Shown here: positions 7,266 through 14,100 of the stretch, one piece after another
Position numbering within the stretch: position 1 is the stretch's first letter
Layout: every line of letters begins with the position of its first letter
Source of the DNA: Bacteroidota bacterium
Lineage (GTDB): Bacteria; Bacteroidota; Bacteroidia; Flavobacteriales; Weeksellaceae
Reading direction: 5' to 3'
Assembly: GCA_023388015.1 (NCBI GenBank)
Contig: JAEWHB010000055.1
Coordinates: 1-17,865 of the forward strand
Length of the DNA: 17,865 nucleotides
The notes under the pieces: generated by a model
The model's database searches: none
The model's input: the letters and a program-made list of their open reading frames with translations, nothing else
What the model was told of the DNA's origin: nothing
Position numbers and translations under genes: made by a program

Positions 7266-7748
7266 ATGAAGACATTTAAGGTTACCGTGAAAGGACAAAA
7301 TACTTTCGACCTTACAGAAGATACGATTGAATCGATGGATAGCATTCAGTTGGATCAATACACTTCCCACACTTTAAAAGACCATCAATCTTACAAAACT
7401 GAAATTCTAGAGAACGATTTCTTGAACAAATCCTACACGGTTAAAGTCAATAATTCGGAATATGAAGTGAATATCGGGACAGAATTGGACAACCTAATCA
7501 AAGAATTAGGATTTGAGGTAGGTGCTTCCAAACAAGTCAATGCCATCAAAGCTCCTATGCCGGGATTGATTTTGAGCATTCAGGTGGAAGTCGGACAAGA
7601 AGTTCAAGAAAACGATAGTTTATTGATTTTGGAAGCCATGAAAATGGAAAACAATTTCAATTCACCAAGAGCTGGAAGAATTAAATCAATCTTGGTTGAA
7701 AAAGGTCAAGCTGTAGACAAAGGTCAATTATTAATCGAATTTGAATAA
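7266..7748 (+). CDS. Biotin carboxyl carrier subunit of acyl-CoA (probably propionyl-CoA) carboxylase
   Basis: The 160-residue product ends in a biotinyl domain (about residues 92-160) with the biotinylation motif EAMKMEN (123-129), so the carrier lysine is K126. The preceding APMPGLILSIQVEVGQEVQENDSLL is the usual lead-in of this fold. The first 90 residues form a separate N-terminal domain that probably docks on the partner subunits. The protein would shuttle carboxybiotin between the biotin carboxylase and carboxyltransferase encoded just downstream. The spacing to the carboxylase gene is 42 bp. A separately encoded carrier with its own carboxylase and a PccB-like transferase is the common Flavobacteriia layout for propionyl-CoA carboxylase, distinct from the fatty-acid-synthesis acetyl-CoA carboxylase. 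The domain call is certain; the acyl-CoA preference rests on the neighbour gene. Confidence 0.93.
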   Translation: MKTFKVTVKGQNTFDLTEDTIESMDSIQLDQYTSHTLKDHQSYKTEILENDFLNKSYTVKVNNSEYEVNIGTELDNLIKELGFEVGASKQVNAIKAPMPGLILSIQVEVGQEVQENDSLLILEAMKMENNFNSPRAGRIKSILVEKGQAVDKGQLLIEFE

Positions 7749-7750
7749 TC

Positions 7751-7775
7751 CTCCCCAACCCCTCCTTTGAAGGGG
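7751..7775. repeat. Short C-rich/G-rich hairpin between carrier and carboxylase genes
   Basis: CCCCT (7759-7763) pairs with AGGGG (7771-7775) inside the C-rich string CCCCAACCCCTCC, and the inner CCTT/AAGG may pair instead. It looks like a truncated copy of C-rich/G-rich intergenic elements I recall as common in Flavobacteriia genomes. It sits directly before the carboxylase start, so it could modulate translation of that gene. Confidence 0.45.
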
Positions 7776-7790
7776 CTTAATATAAAGAAA

Positions 7791-9239
7791 ATGAAAAAGT
7801 TATTAGTTGCCAATCGTGGTGAAATTGCACTTCGTGTGATGAAAACAGCCAAGAAAATGGGCATCAAAACCGTAGCGGTTTATTCGACTGCTGACCGCGA
7901 AGCTCCTCACGTGAAATTTGCTGATGAAGCAGTATTAATCGGAGAAGCGCCATCCAATCAATCTTATTTGTTGGGCGATAAAATCATTGAAGTCTGCAAA
8001 AAATTAAATGTAGATGCCGTTCATCCCGGTTATGGATTTCTTTCTGAAAATGCGGAATTTGCCGAAAAAGCCGAAGCAAACGGCATTATTTTCATCGGTC
8101 CGAAATCCGAAGCCATTCGCATGATGGGAAGTAAACTCGCAGCCAAAGAAGCGGTTAAGAAATACGATATTCCTATGGTTCCCGGATTAGACGAAGCCAT
8201 TACCGACGTTGAAAAAGCCAAACAAGTAGCCAAAGAAATCGGATTCCCAATTTTAATCAAAGCGTCTGCTGGAGGAGGTGGAAAAGGAATGCGAATTGTA
8301 GAAAACGAAGCAGAATTTGAATCTCAAATGGAACGTGCGATTTCAGAAGCAGTTTCTTCTTTTGGAGACGGTTCGGTTTTCATTGAAAAATATGTCGGTT
8401 CACCTCGTCACATTGAAATCCAAGTGATGGCCGACACCCATGGAAATATTGTTCATTTATTTGAACGCGAATGTTCGATTCAACGTCGCCACCAAAAAGT
8501 AATTGAAGAAGCTCCTTCTTCTGTTTTGACGCCAGAAATTCGTCAGGCAATGGGAGATGCCGCCGTTAAAGTGGCCAAAGCCTGTGATTATGTAGGCGCC
8601 GGAACGGTCGAATTCTTGTTAGATGAAAATAAAAATTTCTATTTTCTGGAAATGAACACACGCCTTCAGGTGGAACATCCGGTTACGGAAATGATTACCG
8701 GAATTGACTTAGTAGAAATGCAAATTCGGGTGGCACGTGGCGAGGTTCTTCCCATCAAACAAGAAGATTTGAAAATTTCAGGTCATGCGATGGAATTGCG
8801 TGTGTATGCGGAAGATCCTTTGGATAATTTCATGCCGAGTGTTGGGAATTTAGAAGTATATCAATTGCCAGAAGGAGAAGGAATTCGTGTGGACAACGGG
8901 ATTGATGAAGGAATGGATGTTCCGATTTATTATGATCCAATGTTATCCAAATTGATTACCTATGGCAAAACACGTGAAGAAGCGATTCACATTATGATGA
9001 ATGCGATTTCGGACTATAAAATCAAAGGAATCGAAACAACTTTGCCGTTTGGGAAATTCGTATTTGAACACGATGCTTTCTTGTCTGGAAATTTCGACAC
9101 CAATTTCGTGAAGAAATATTACAATCCAGAAGTGATCAAAGAACAATCTGCCAAAGAAGCTAAAATTGCAGCAATGGTTGCCTTGAAACAATATTTAGAA
9201 GACAAAAAAATCGTAAGATTGCCTAATTCATCCAACTAA
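7791..9239 (+). CDS. Biotin carboxylase subunit of acyl-CoA carboxylase
   Basis: The 482-residue product starts at ATG 7791 (MKKLLVANRGEIALR); an upstream in-frame TTG at 7767 lies inside a C-rich/G-rich hairpin and is less likely. It shows the N-terminal ANRGEIA loop (residues 7-13), HPGYGFLSEN (78-87), the Gly-rich ATP-grasp loop GGGGKGMR (161-168), ECSIQRRHQK (227-236), and the catalytic FLEMNTRLQVEHPVTE (285-300). These are hallmarks of the enzyme that carboxylates biotin with ATP and bicarbonate. The length fits a stand-alone subunit without fused biotinyl domain, and the carrier gene lies immediately upstream. Downstream the nuclease gene begins after 4 bp. AccC and PccA-type subunits are hard to separate by sequence, so the propionyl-CoA assignment comes from the beta subunit. 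Confidence 0.95.
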   Translation: MKKLLVANRGEIALRVMKTAKKMGIKTVAVYSTADREAPHVKFADEAVLIGEAPSNQSYLLGDKIIEVCKKLNVDAVHPGYGFLSENAEFAEKAEANGIIFIGPKSEAIRMMGSKLAAKEAVKKYDIPMVPGLDEAITDVEKAKQVAKEIGFPILIKASAGGGGKGMRIVENEAEFESQMERAISEAVSSFGDGSVFIEKYVGSPRHIEIQVMADTHGNIVHLFERECSIQRRHQKVIEEAPSSVLTPEIRQAMGDAAVKVAKACDYVGAGTVEFLLDENKNFYFLEMNTRLQVEHPVTEMITGIDLVEMQIRVARGEVLPIKQEDLKISGHAMELRVYAEDPLDNFMPSVGNLEVYQLPEGEGIRVDNGIDEGMDVPIYYDPMLSKLITYGKTREEAIHIMMNAISDYKIKGIETTLPFGKFVFEHDAFLSGNFDTNFVKKYYNPEVIKEQSAKEAKIAAMVALKQYLEDKKIVRLPNSSN

Positions 9240-9243
9240 AACT

Positions 9244-10284
9244 ATGTCTAACCCGGTTTCACATCCAGATATTTTTTTGAAGATCATTGAATTATTAGAA
9301 TCTTCAAAACGAAATATTGTCCAAACCATTAATCAAACAATGGTTTCAACTTATTTCGAAATAGGAAGAATGATTGTGGAAGACCAACAAGGCGGTGAAG
9401 ATAGGGCTCAATATGGAAAACAATTATTAAAAGATTTATCAAAACGATTAACAAATGAATTCGGAAAAGGTTTTTCTGTTGAAAATTTAGATCGAATGCG
9501 TTTCTTTTATTTGACTTATGGAAAATCGTCAACGGTGTTGACGAAATCTTCTTTGGAAATTTCATCCCAAACATCAAAAAACCCTTCCATATCTTTTCAT
9601 TTGAGTTGGTCACATTATATAAAATTGATGCGGATTGAAAATGAGGAAGAGCGAAAGTTCTACGAAATTGAATCCCAAAAGAATAATTGGAGTGTACGGG
9701 AATTAAATCGCCAATATGATTCGGCATTGTACACACGACTTGTTTTGAGTCGAGATAAAGAGAAAGTCAAAGAACTTGCTGAGAAAGGTTTAATTGTTGA
9801 ACAACCAAAAGATATAATCAAAGATCCCTATATTTTGGAATTTATTGGTTTGCCGGAAAAATCAAATTATTCCGAAAATCAATTAGAAGAAGAAATTATC
9901 AATAAACTTGAACATTTTTTATTAGAGTTAGGGAATGGATTCACATTTGTTGCAAGACAAAAACGTATTTCATTTGACGATAAACATTTTTGGATTGATT
10001 TGGTATTTTACAATCGGCTATTAAAATCTTTTGTTTTAATTGATTTGAAGATAGGCGAACTTAAGCACCAAGACATTGGCCAAATGCAGATGTACGTAAA
10101 TTATTACGATCGCAAAATGCGGTTAGAGGACGAAAATCTAACGATTGGAATCATTTTATGTCAAAATAAGAGTGAAGCAGTAGTTGAATACACACTACCT
10201 GAAGATAATAAACAAATTTTCGCAAGTAAATACAAAACAGTTCTTCCTAGTAAAGAAGAATTGAAAACATTAATACAAAACTAA
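9244..10284 (+). CDS. YhcG/DUF1016-family PDDEXK nuclease-domain protein
   Basis: The 346-residue product has the two regions of the YhcG (DUF1016) family. The N-terminal helical domain (about residues 10-175) has phrases FEIGRMIVEDQQ, LSKRLTNEFGKGFS, LSWSHYIKLMRI and NNWSVRELNRQ. The C-terminal restriction-endonuclease-like domain (about 195-346) has candidate catalytic residues E219, D252 (FWIDLVFYN) and D267-x-K269 (VLIDLKIG), then Q280 in GQMQMYVNYYD. All expected PDDEXK positions appear intact, so an active nuclease is plausible. Members occur as stand-alone genes, near restriction-modification loci and in defence or mobile regions; their role is poorly known. Here the gene starts only 4 bp after the biotin carboxylase stop and ends 37 bp before the carboxyltransferase start, so it would be cotranscribed with metabolic genes it has no known link to. 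It is most likely an inserted cargo gene. Confidence 0.9.
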   Translation: MSNPVSHPDIFLKIIELLESSKRNIVQTINQTMVSTYFEIGRMIVEDQQGGEDRAQYGKQLLKDLSKRLTNEFGKGFSVENLDRMRFFYLTYGKSSTVLTKSSLEISSQTSKNPSISFHLSWSHYIKLMRIENEEERKFYEIESQKNNWSVRELNRQYDSALYTRLVLSRDKEKVKELAEKGLIVEQPKDIIKDPYILEFIGLPEKSNYSENQLEEEIINKLEHFLLELGNGFTFVARQKRISFDDKHFWIDLVFYNRLLKSFVLIDLKIGELKHQDIGQMQMYVNYYDRKMRLEDENLTIGIILCQNKSEAVVEYTLPEDNKQIFASKYKTVLPSKEELKTLIQN

Positions 10285-10321
10285 ATTTTTAAATAAATCA
10301 TAGTTTCAATAAAGAAAGATT

Positions 10322-11863
10322 ATGAACGATAAAATACAATCCTTAATCGATAAAAAAGCGCAAGCACTTTTGGGTGGTGGCGAAAAGAGAATTGCTGCGC
10401 AACATGCGAAAAAGAAATTGACCGCAAGAGAACGCATTGAATATTTAATGGACGAAGGTTCTTTTGAAGAAATCGGAATGTTGGTGGAACACAGAACCAC
10501 CGATTTCGGAATGGACAAAGAAAAATATCCGGGAGACGGTGTTGTAACGGGTTATGGAACCATTAACGGACGTTTGGTTTATGTGTTCGCACAAGACTTT
10601 ACAGTTTTCGGAGGTTCTCTTTCTGAAACCCATGCAGAAAAGATTTGCAAAGTCATGGACATGGCCTTAAAAGTGGGTGCTCCGATGATCGGATTGAATG
10701 ATTCTGGTGGAGCGAGAATCCAAGAAGGAGTTCGTTCTTTGGGCGGATATGCCGATATTTTCTACAAAAACGTTCAATCTTCTGGAGTTATTCCTCAGAT
10801 TTCTGCGATTATGGGTCCTTGTGCTGGTGGTGCGGTTTATTCGCCAGCCATGACCGATTTTACCATGATGGTGGAAAATACTTCGTATATGTTCGTAACC
10901 GGACCCAACGTGGTGAAAACCGTAACCAACGAAACCGTTACAGCAGAGGAATTAGGTGGAGCTTCTACCCATTCAACCAAATCGGGTGTGGCGCACACGA
11001 CTTCAGCTAACGATGTGGAATGTTTGGAAGATGTCAAAAAATTATTGAGCTATTTACCTCAAAATAATATGGAATTGCCTGCACTATATCCGTACGAATT
11101 AGGCGAAGAAATCCGTGAGAATTTGGACAGCATCATTCCGGAAAGTTCGACCAAACCTTACGATATGAAAGATGTCATCAAGGAAATCATTGACGAAGAT
11201 TCTTTCTTTGAAATCCACAAAGATTTCGCTGAAAACATTGTAGTCGGATTTGCGAGATTAGGCGGAAGAAGCATCGGAATTGTCGCCAATAACCCCATGT
11301 TCCTTGCCGGAGTTTTGGATGTTAATAGTTCCGTAAAAGCGGCTCGTTTTACTCGTTTTTGTGATGCGTTCAACATTCCTTTGTTGGTCTTGGAAGATGT
11401 TCCAGGATTCTTACCAGGAACCGATCAGGAATGGAATGGCATCATCGTTCATGGAGCGAAATTATTGTATGCGTTGAGTGAAGCAACTGTTCCAAAAGTG
11501 ACGGTAATTACGCGTAAAGCCTACGGTGGAGCGTATGATGTAATGAATTCAAAACACATTGGTGCCGATATGAATTTTGCTTGGCCTACGGCCGAAATTG
11601 CCGTAATGGGCGCAAAAGGAGCTTCGGAAATTATCTTCAAAAAAGAAATTGCAGAAGCAGACGACCACGAAGCAAAATTAGCAGAGAAAGAAAAAGAATA
11701 CGCAGAATTATTCGCCACTCCGTACGAAGCTGCCAAACGTGGATTCATCGACGAAGTAATCTTACCACATAATACCCGTAGAAAGTTAATCAAAGCTTTT
11801 GCCATGTTGGAAAACAAAGTGGTGGATTCACCGAAACGCAAACACGGAAATATTCCTTTGTAA
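10322..11863 (+). CDS. Acyl-CoA (propionyl-CoA) carboxylase carboxyltransferase beta subunit
   Basis: The 513-residue product has the two crotonase-like halves of the carboxyltransferase family. The N-half oxyanion loop is NDSGGARIQEG (residues 126-136), followed by MGPCAGGAVYSPA (164-176). The C-half carries LEDVPGFLPG (357-366) and RKAYGGAYDVMNSKHIGAD (398-416). The Asp at 406 (GGAYD) corresponds to D422 of Streptomyces coelicolor PccB, which favours propionyl-CoA; acetyl-CoA-accepting homologs have Ile there. The enzyme moves CO2 from carboxybiotin to the acyl-CoA, giving methylmalonyl-CoA if propionyl-CoA is the substrate. It completes the operon with the biotin carrier and biotin carboxylase, from which it is separated by the nuclease gene. 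A strong terminator follows 27 bp after the stop. Confidence 0.93.
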   Translation: MNDKIQSLIDKKAQALLGGGEKRIAAQHAKKKLTARERIEYLMDEGSFEEIGMLVEHRTTDFGMDKEKYPGDGVVTGYGTINGRLVYVFAQDFTVFGGSLSETHAEKICKVMDMALKVGAPMIGLNDSGGARIQEGVRSLGGYADIFYKNVQSSGVIPQISAIMGPCAGGAVYSPAMTDFTMMVENTSYMFVTGPNVVKTVTNETVTAEELGGASTHSTKSGVAHTTSANDVECLEDVKKLLSYLPQNNMELPALYPYELGEEIRENLDSIIPESSTKPYDMKDVIKEIIDEDSFFEIHKDFAENIVVGFARLGGRSIGIVANNPMFLAGVLDVNSSVKAARFTRFCDAFNIPLLVLEDVPGFLPGTDQEWNGIIVHGAKLLYALSEATVPKVTVITRKAYGGAYDVMNSKHIGADMNFAWPTAEIAVMGAKGASEIIFKKEIAEADDHEAKLAEKEKEYAELFATPYEAAKRGFIDEVILPHNTRRKLIKAFAMLENKVVDSPKRKHGNIPL

Positions 11864-11890
11864 TCGAATTGATTTCCAGATAAATAATTT

Positions 11891-11927
11891 AAATCCGCAT
11901 TGAGAAATTGATGCGGATTTTTATTTC
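11891..11927 (+). terminator. Rho-independent terminator of the carboxylase operon
   Basis: AAATCCGCAT (11891-11900) and ATGCGGATTT (11911-11920) form a perfect 10-bp stem with a 10-nt loop, followed by TTATTTCTT. It lies 27 bp after the carboxyltransferase stop. Its descending arm is where the tandem duplication begins. Confidence 0.85.
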
Positions 11928-12353
11928 TTAGGCGAATTTCGAAGTTCGAGATTCGAATTTTGCTAAAAAATCGAATTACACCAGACGTCCCTTCGACACA
12001 TTATTTCCTTAATTAATTATAATCCTCGTTCCGTAGGAACGTTTCGTTGGTAGAATCAATAATTTAGCTAACATCCACGTTCCGTAGGAACGTTTCGTGA
12101 AAATGTAAATTCATGGAAAATTGATGCAGATTTTTATTTTCTTAGGCGAATTTCGAAGTTCGAGATTCGAATTTCGCTAAAAAATCGAATTACACCAGAC
12201 GTCCCTTCGACACATTATTTCCTTAATTAATTATAATCCTCGTTTCGTAGGAACGTTTCGTTGGTAGAATCAATAATTTAGCTAACATTCACGTTCCGTA
12301 GGAACGTTTCGTGAAAATGTAAATTCATGGAAAAATTGATGCAGATTTTTTTA
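11908..12353. repeat. Tandem duplication of a segment of about 214 bp, with a short third partial copy
   Basis: Unit 1 spans 11908-12120 (213 bp) and unit 2 spans 12121-12335 (215 bp). A third unit begins at 12336 and stays recognisable for about 15-18 bp. By eye the full units differ by four substitutions and two single-base insertions, so they are about 97% identical. Each unit starts with the descending arm of the carboxylase terminator (TTGATGCGG or TTGATGCAG), then two 14-bp CGAA/TTCG units, an identical spacer and two stem-loops. No open frame with coding character crosses it. It fills nearly all of the 518-bp gap before the next gene. Confidence 0.92.
12027..12306. repeat. Two pairs of GTA-apex stem-loops inside the tandem duplication
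   Basis: Hairpins lie at 12027-12041 and 12078-12092 (unit 1), and at 12241-12255 and 12292-12306 (unit 2). Three are the perfect CGTTCC-GTA-GGAACG; the one at 12241 has a single T/G wobble. In each pair the first is followed by TTTCGTTGG and the second by TTTCGTGAAA, and the starts are 51 bp apart. The same flanks and spacing recur at 6969/7020. Confidence 0.8.
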
Positions 12354-12381
12354 TATTTATATTTCAACTAAAAGCTTACAA

Positions 12382-12819
12382 ATGAAAATATACGCCAAAA
12401 TCTTATTGATTCTTCTTCCAATCATGGGTTTTTCTCAAGAAATTATCTCACAAGATTTGTACAAAGGAACAATTGGAAAAGATTTGGACATTCAATTCTA
12501 CCTTAAAATTGAAGAAGATGGATGTCCAAATATTCATGCTTCAGCTATTTACAAATACAAAAACAATAAAAATGATGATTGGATATTACTTAATTCGACA
12601 ATGAATTATGAAAAAGGTAGATATACGTTTGTTGAAGTTAGAAATACAGGAATTTTATTGTTGGAGAAAAAAGGAAATTCCTTTAATGGTTTATGGATTT
12701 CAAGTGATGGGGCCAAACAATTACCCGTTAAACTGGAAAAACAAAATATTTCAGGTCAAAAACTTGAATACCTTGAAGACAAATTAGAAAAAGAATACTA
12801 CAACGAAAATGATTGTTGA
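12382..12819 (+). CDS. Small secreted protein of unknown function
   Basis: I do not recognise a family. The 145-residue product begins with a clear Sec signal peptide (MKIYAKILLILLPIMGFSQ, cleavage likely near residue 18-19) and has no lipobox. The mature part is beta-rich, with repeated short strands (YKGTIGKDLDIQFYLKIEEDG, SAIYKYKNN, NSFNGLWISSDG, QLPVKLE) and an acidic tail ending NENDC. The pattern of a glycine-containing turn after each strand suggests a small beta-sandwich or barrel, perhaps ligand binding. Two cysteines (C48 and the last residue C145) could form a disulfide. The gene follows the tandem duplication and is convergent with the efflux pump gene (12-bp gap). A hydrophobic signal peptide and a sensible start support a real gene. 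Confidence 0.75.
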   Translation: MKIYAKILLILLPIMGFSQEIISQDLYKGTIGKDLDIQFYLKIEEDGCPNIHASAIYKYKNNKNDDWILLNSTMNYEKGRYTFVEVRNTGILLLEKKGNSFNGLWISSDGAKQLPVKLEKQNISGQKLEYLEDKLEKEYYNENDC

Positions 12820-12831
12820 TTTTATTCTAAA

Positions 12832-14034
12832 TTAACTTCTGGTTTTCTTCACCATCGGCATAATCCACAAAAAGCTTGCAGCCAAAATGGAAAGCACAAA
12901 AATCATCATAAACATCGTAAGCGAAGACTCGCCCTGAAAAAGTCCGACGGCTGTGGCTACCAAAGCACCGGTTCCCATTCGTATGGCACCGCCGAGTGCT
13001 GAAGCCGTTCCTGAGTTTTTGGTAAATGGTGCCAAAGATGCCGCGGTTGCATTTGGATTGATAAATCCAATCGTGAATAAAATTAAAAACAAAGCAACCA
13101 CCAGCCACTGATAGTGCAAATTGGGATTTATAAGTACAAAAATCAAAATACAAAGCGAAATCAGACTCAAAACCAGAGCGGCATAATTGGAAATTTTAAT
13201 GTAATTTACCTTTCGCGTCAGCAGTCCGTTCAGATAACTTCCCGAAATAATTCCCGATGCATTGACCGCAAAAAGAATCGAAAAAGTCGCTTTGTCCAAA
13301 CCATAAAAAGTTAGAAAAATAAAAGAAGCCGAGGAGATATAAGCAAACATGACCGACATCGCAATGCTTCCTGCCAATGTGTAAAACAAAAAGGTTTTAT
13401 TTTTCAAAACTTCGAGATATCCAGCAGCTATTTCTCTGATTTTTAATTTATTGGAATGCATATAACGACTGGTTTCGGGCAGAAAAAATTGAATCAAAAG
13501 GAAAACAATTCCGGCAAAAACCGCCAGGAAATAAAAAATGACTTCCCAATCCCATTTTTCCACAAAGAAACTTCCTACACTCGGCGCAATCAAAGGCGCA
13601 ACGCCCATCACTAGAATAATCGAAGAAAAAGCCCGTGCACGGTACTGAACTTCATAAACATCACTGATAATCGCTGTGGAAGCTACCATTCCCACACATC
13701 CGCCTAAAGCCTGCAAAAACCGCATGCCAATCATCACTTCAATCATTGGCGAAAGCGCACAGCCAATGGCCGCCAAAATGTAAATTCCCAATCCAAAAAG
13801 CAAAGGCTTTTTACGTCCGTATTTATCGACAATTGGGCCGTAGAATAGTTGTCCCAAAGCAATTCCCACGAAATAGGAAGTCAGCGTAAAAGCCACGTGC
13901 TGCTCATCGGTATACAAATCCTGGGCAATTCTCTGAAATCCCGGCAGGTACATATCGATGGTAAACGGGCCAATCGCCGCCAGAATTCCCAAAAGAATAA
14001 TCAGGTAATTCTTGTTGATTTTTGCTTGCGTCAT
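12832..14034 (-). CDS. Bcr/CflA-type MFS drug efflux transporter
   Basis: The 400-residue product has twelve predicted membrane helices and typical DHA1-family motifs: D27 in the first helix (PFTIDMYLPGF), motif A GPIVDKYGRKKP (residues 66-77) between helices 2 and 3, motif B MRFLQALGG (104-112), and the antiporter motif C region VMGVAPLIAPSVGSFF (142-157) in helix 5. TIDMYLP in helix 1 is characteristic of the Bcr/CflA subfamily, proton antiporters for bicyclomycin, chloramphenicol, sulfonamides or endogenous compounds such as cysteine. Resistance to a particular drug cannot be inferred. Its length matches the family. A TAnnTTTG element sits only 8 bp upstream of the ATG, so the message may be nearly leaderless. 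It is convergent with the small secreted protein gene. Confidence 0.92.
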   Translation of the reverse strand: MTQAKINKNYLIILLGILAAIGPFTIDMYLPGFQRIAQDLYTDEQHVAFTLTSYFVGIALGQLFYGPIVDKYGRKKPLLFGLGIYILAAIGCALSPMIEVMIGMRFLQALGGCVGMVASTAIISDVYEVQYRARAFSSIILVMGVAPLIAPSVGSFFVEKWDWEVIFYFLAVFAGIVFLLIQFFLPETSRYMHSNKLKIREIAAGYLEVLKNKTFLFYTLAGSIAMSVMFAYISSASFIFLTFYGLDKATFSILFAVNASGIISGSYLNGLLTRKVNYIKISNYAALVLSLISLCILIFVLINPNLHYQWLVVALFLILFTIGFINPNATAASLAPFTKNSGTASALGGAIRMGTGALVATAVGLFQGESSLTMFMMIFVLSILAASFLWIMPMVKKTRS

Positions 14035-14042
14035 AAAGACTG

Positions 14043-14050
14043 CAAATGTA
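14043..14050 (-). promoter_or_regulatory. Candidate -7 element of the efflux pump gene
   Basis: On the minus strand TACATTTG matches TAnnTTTG exactly and is followed by C, as is common in Flavobacteriia. No clear TTTG is found at the -33 distance. The ATG is 8 bp downstream, so a start site about 7 bp from the element would give almost no leader. Confidence 0.45.
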
Positions 14051-14100
14051 CTTCAATTCGGTTCCTGAAAAACGGTTTTAACAGAATTTTGAAATCAAAA

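Noticed and set aside
11908..12353. CRISPR-like array
   Set aside because: There are only two full copies of a 214-bp unit. They are near identical throughout, with no short repeats separated by unique spacers, and no cas genes are nearby.
12827..13153. 108-codon minus-strand frame
   Set aside because: It is an alternative frame inside the efflux pump gene, whose frame carries all MFS motifs.
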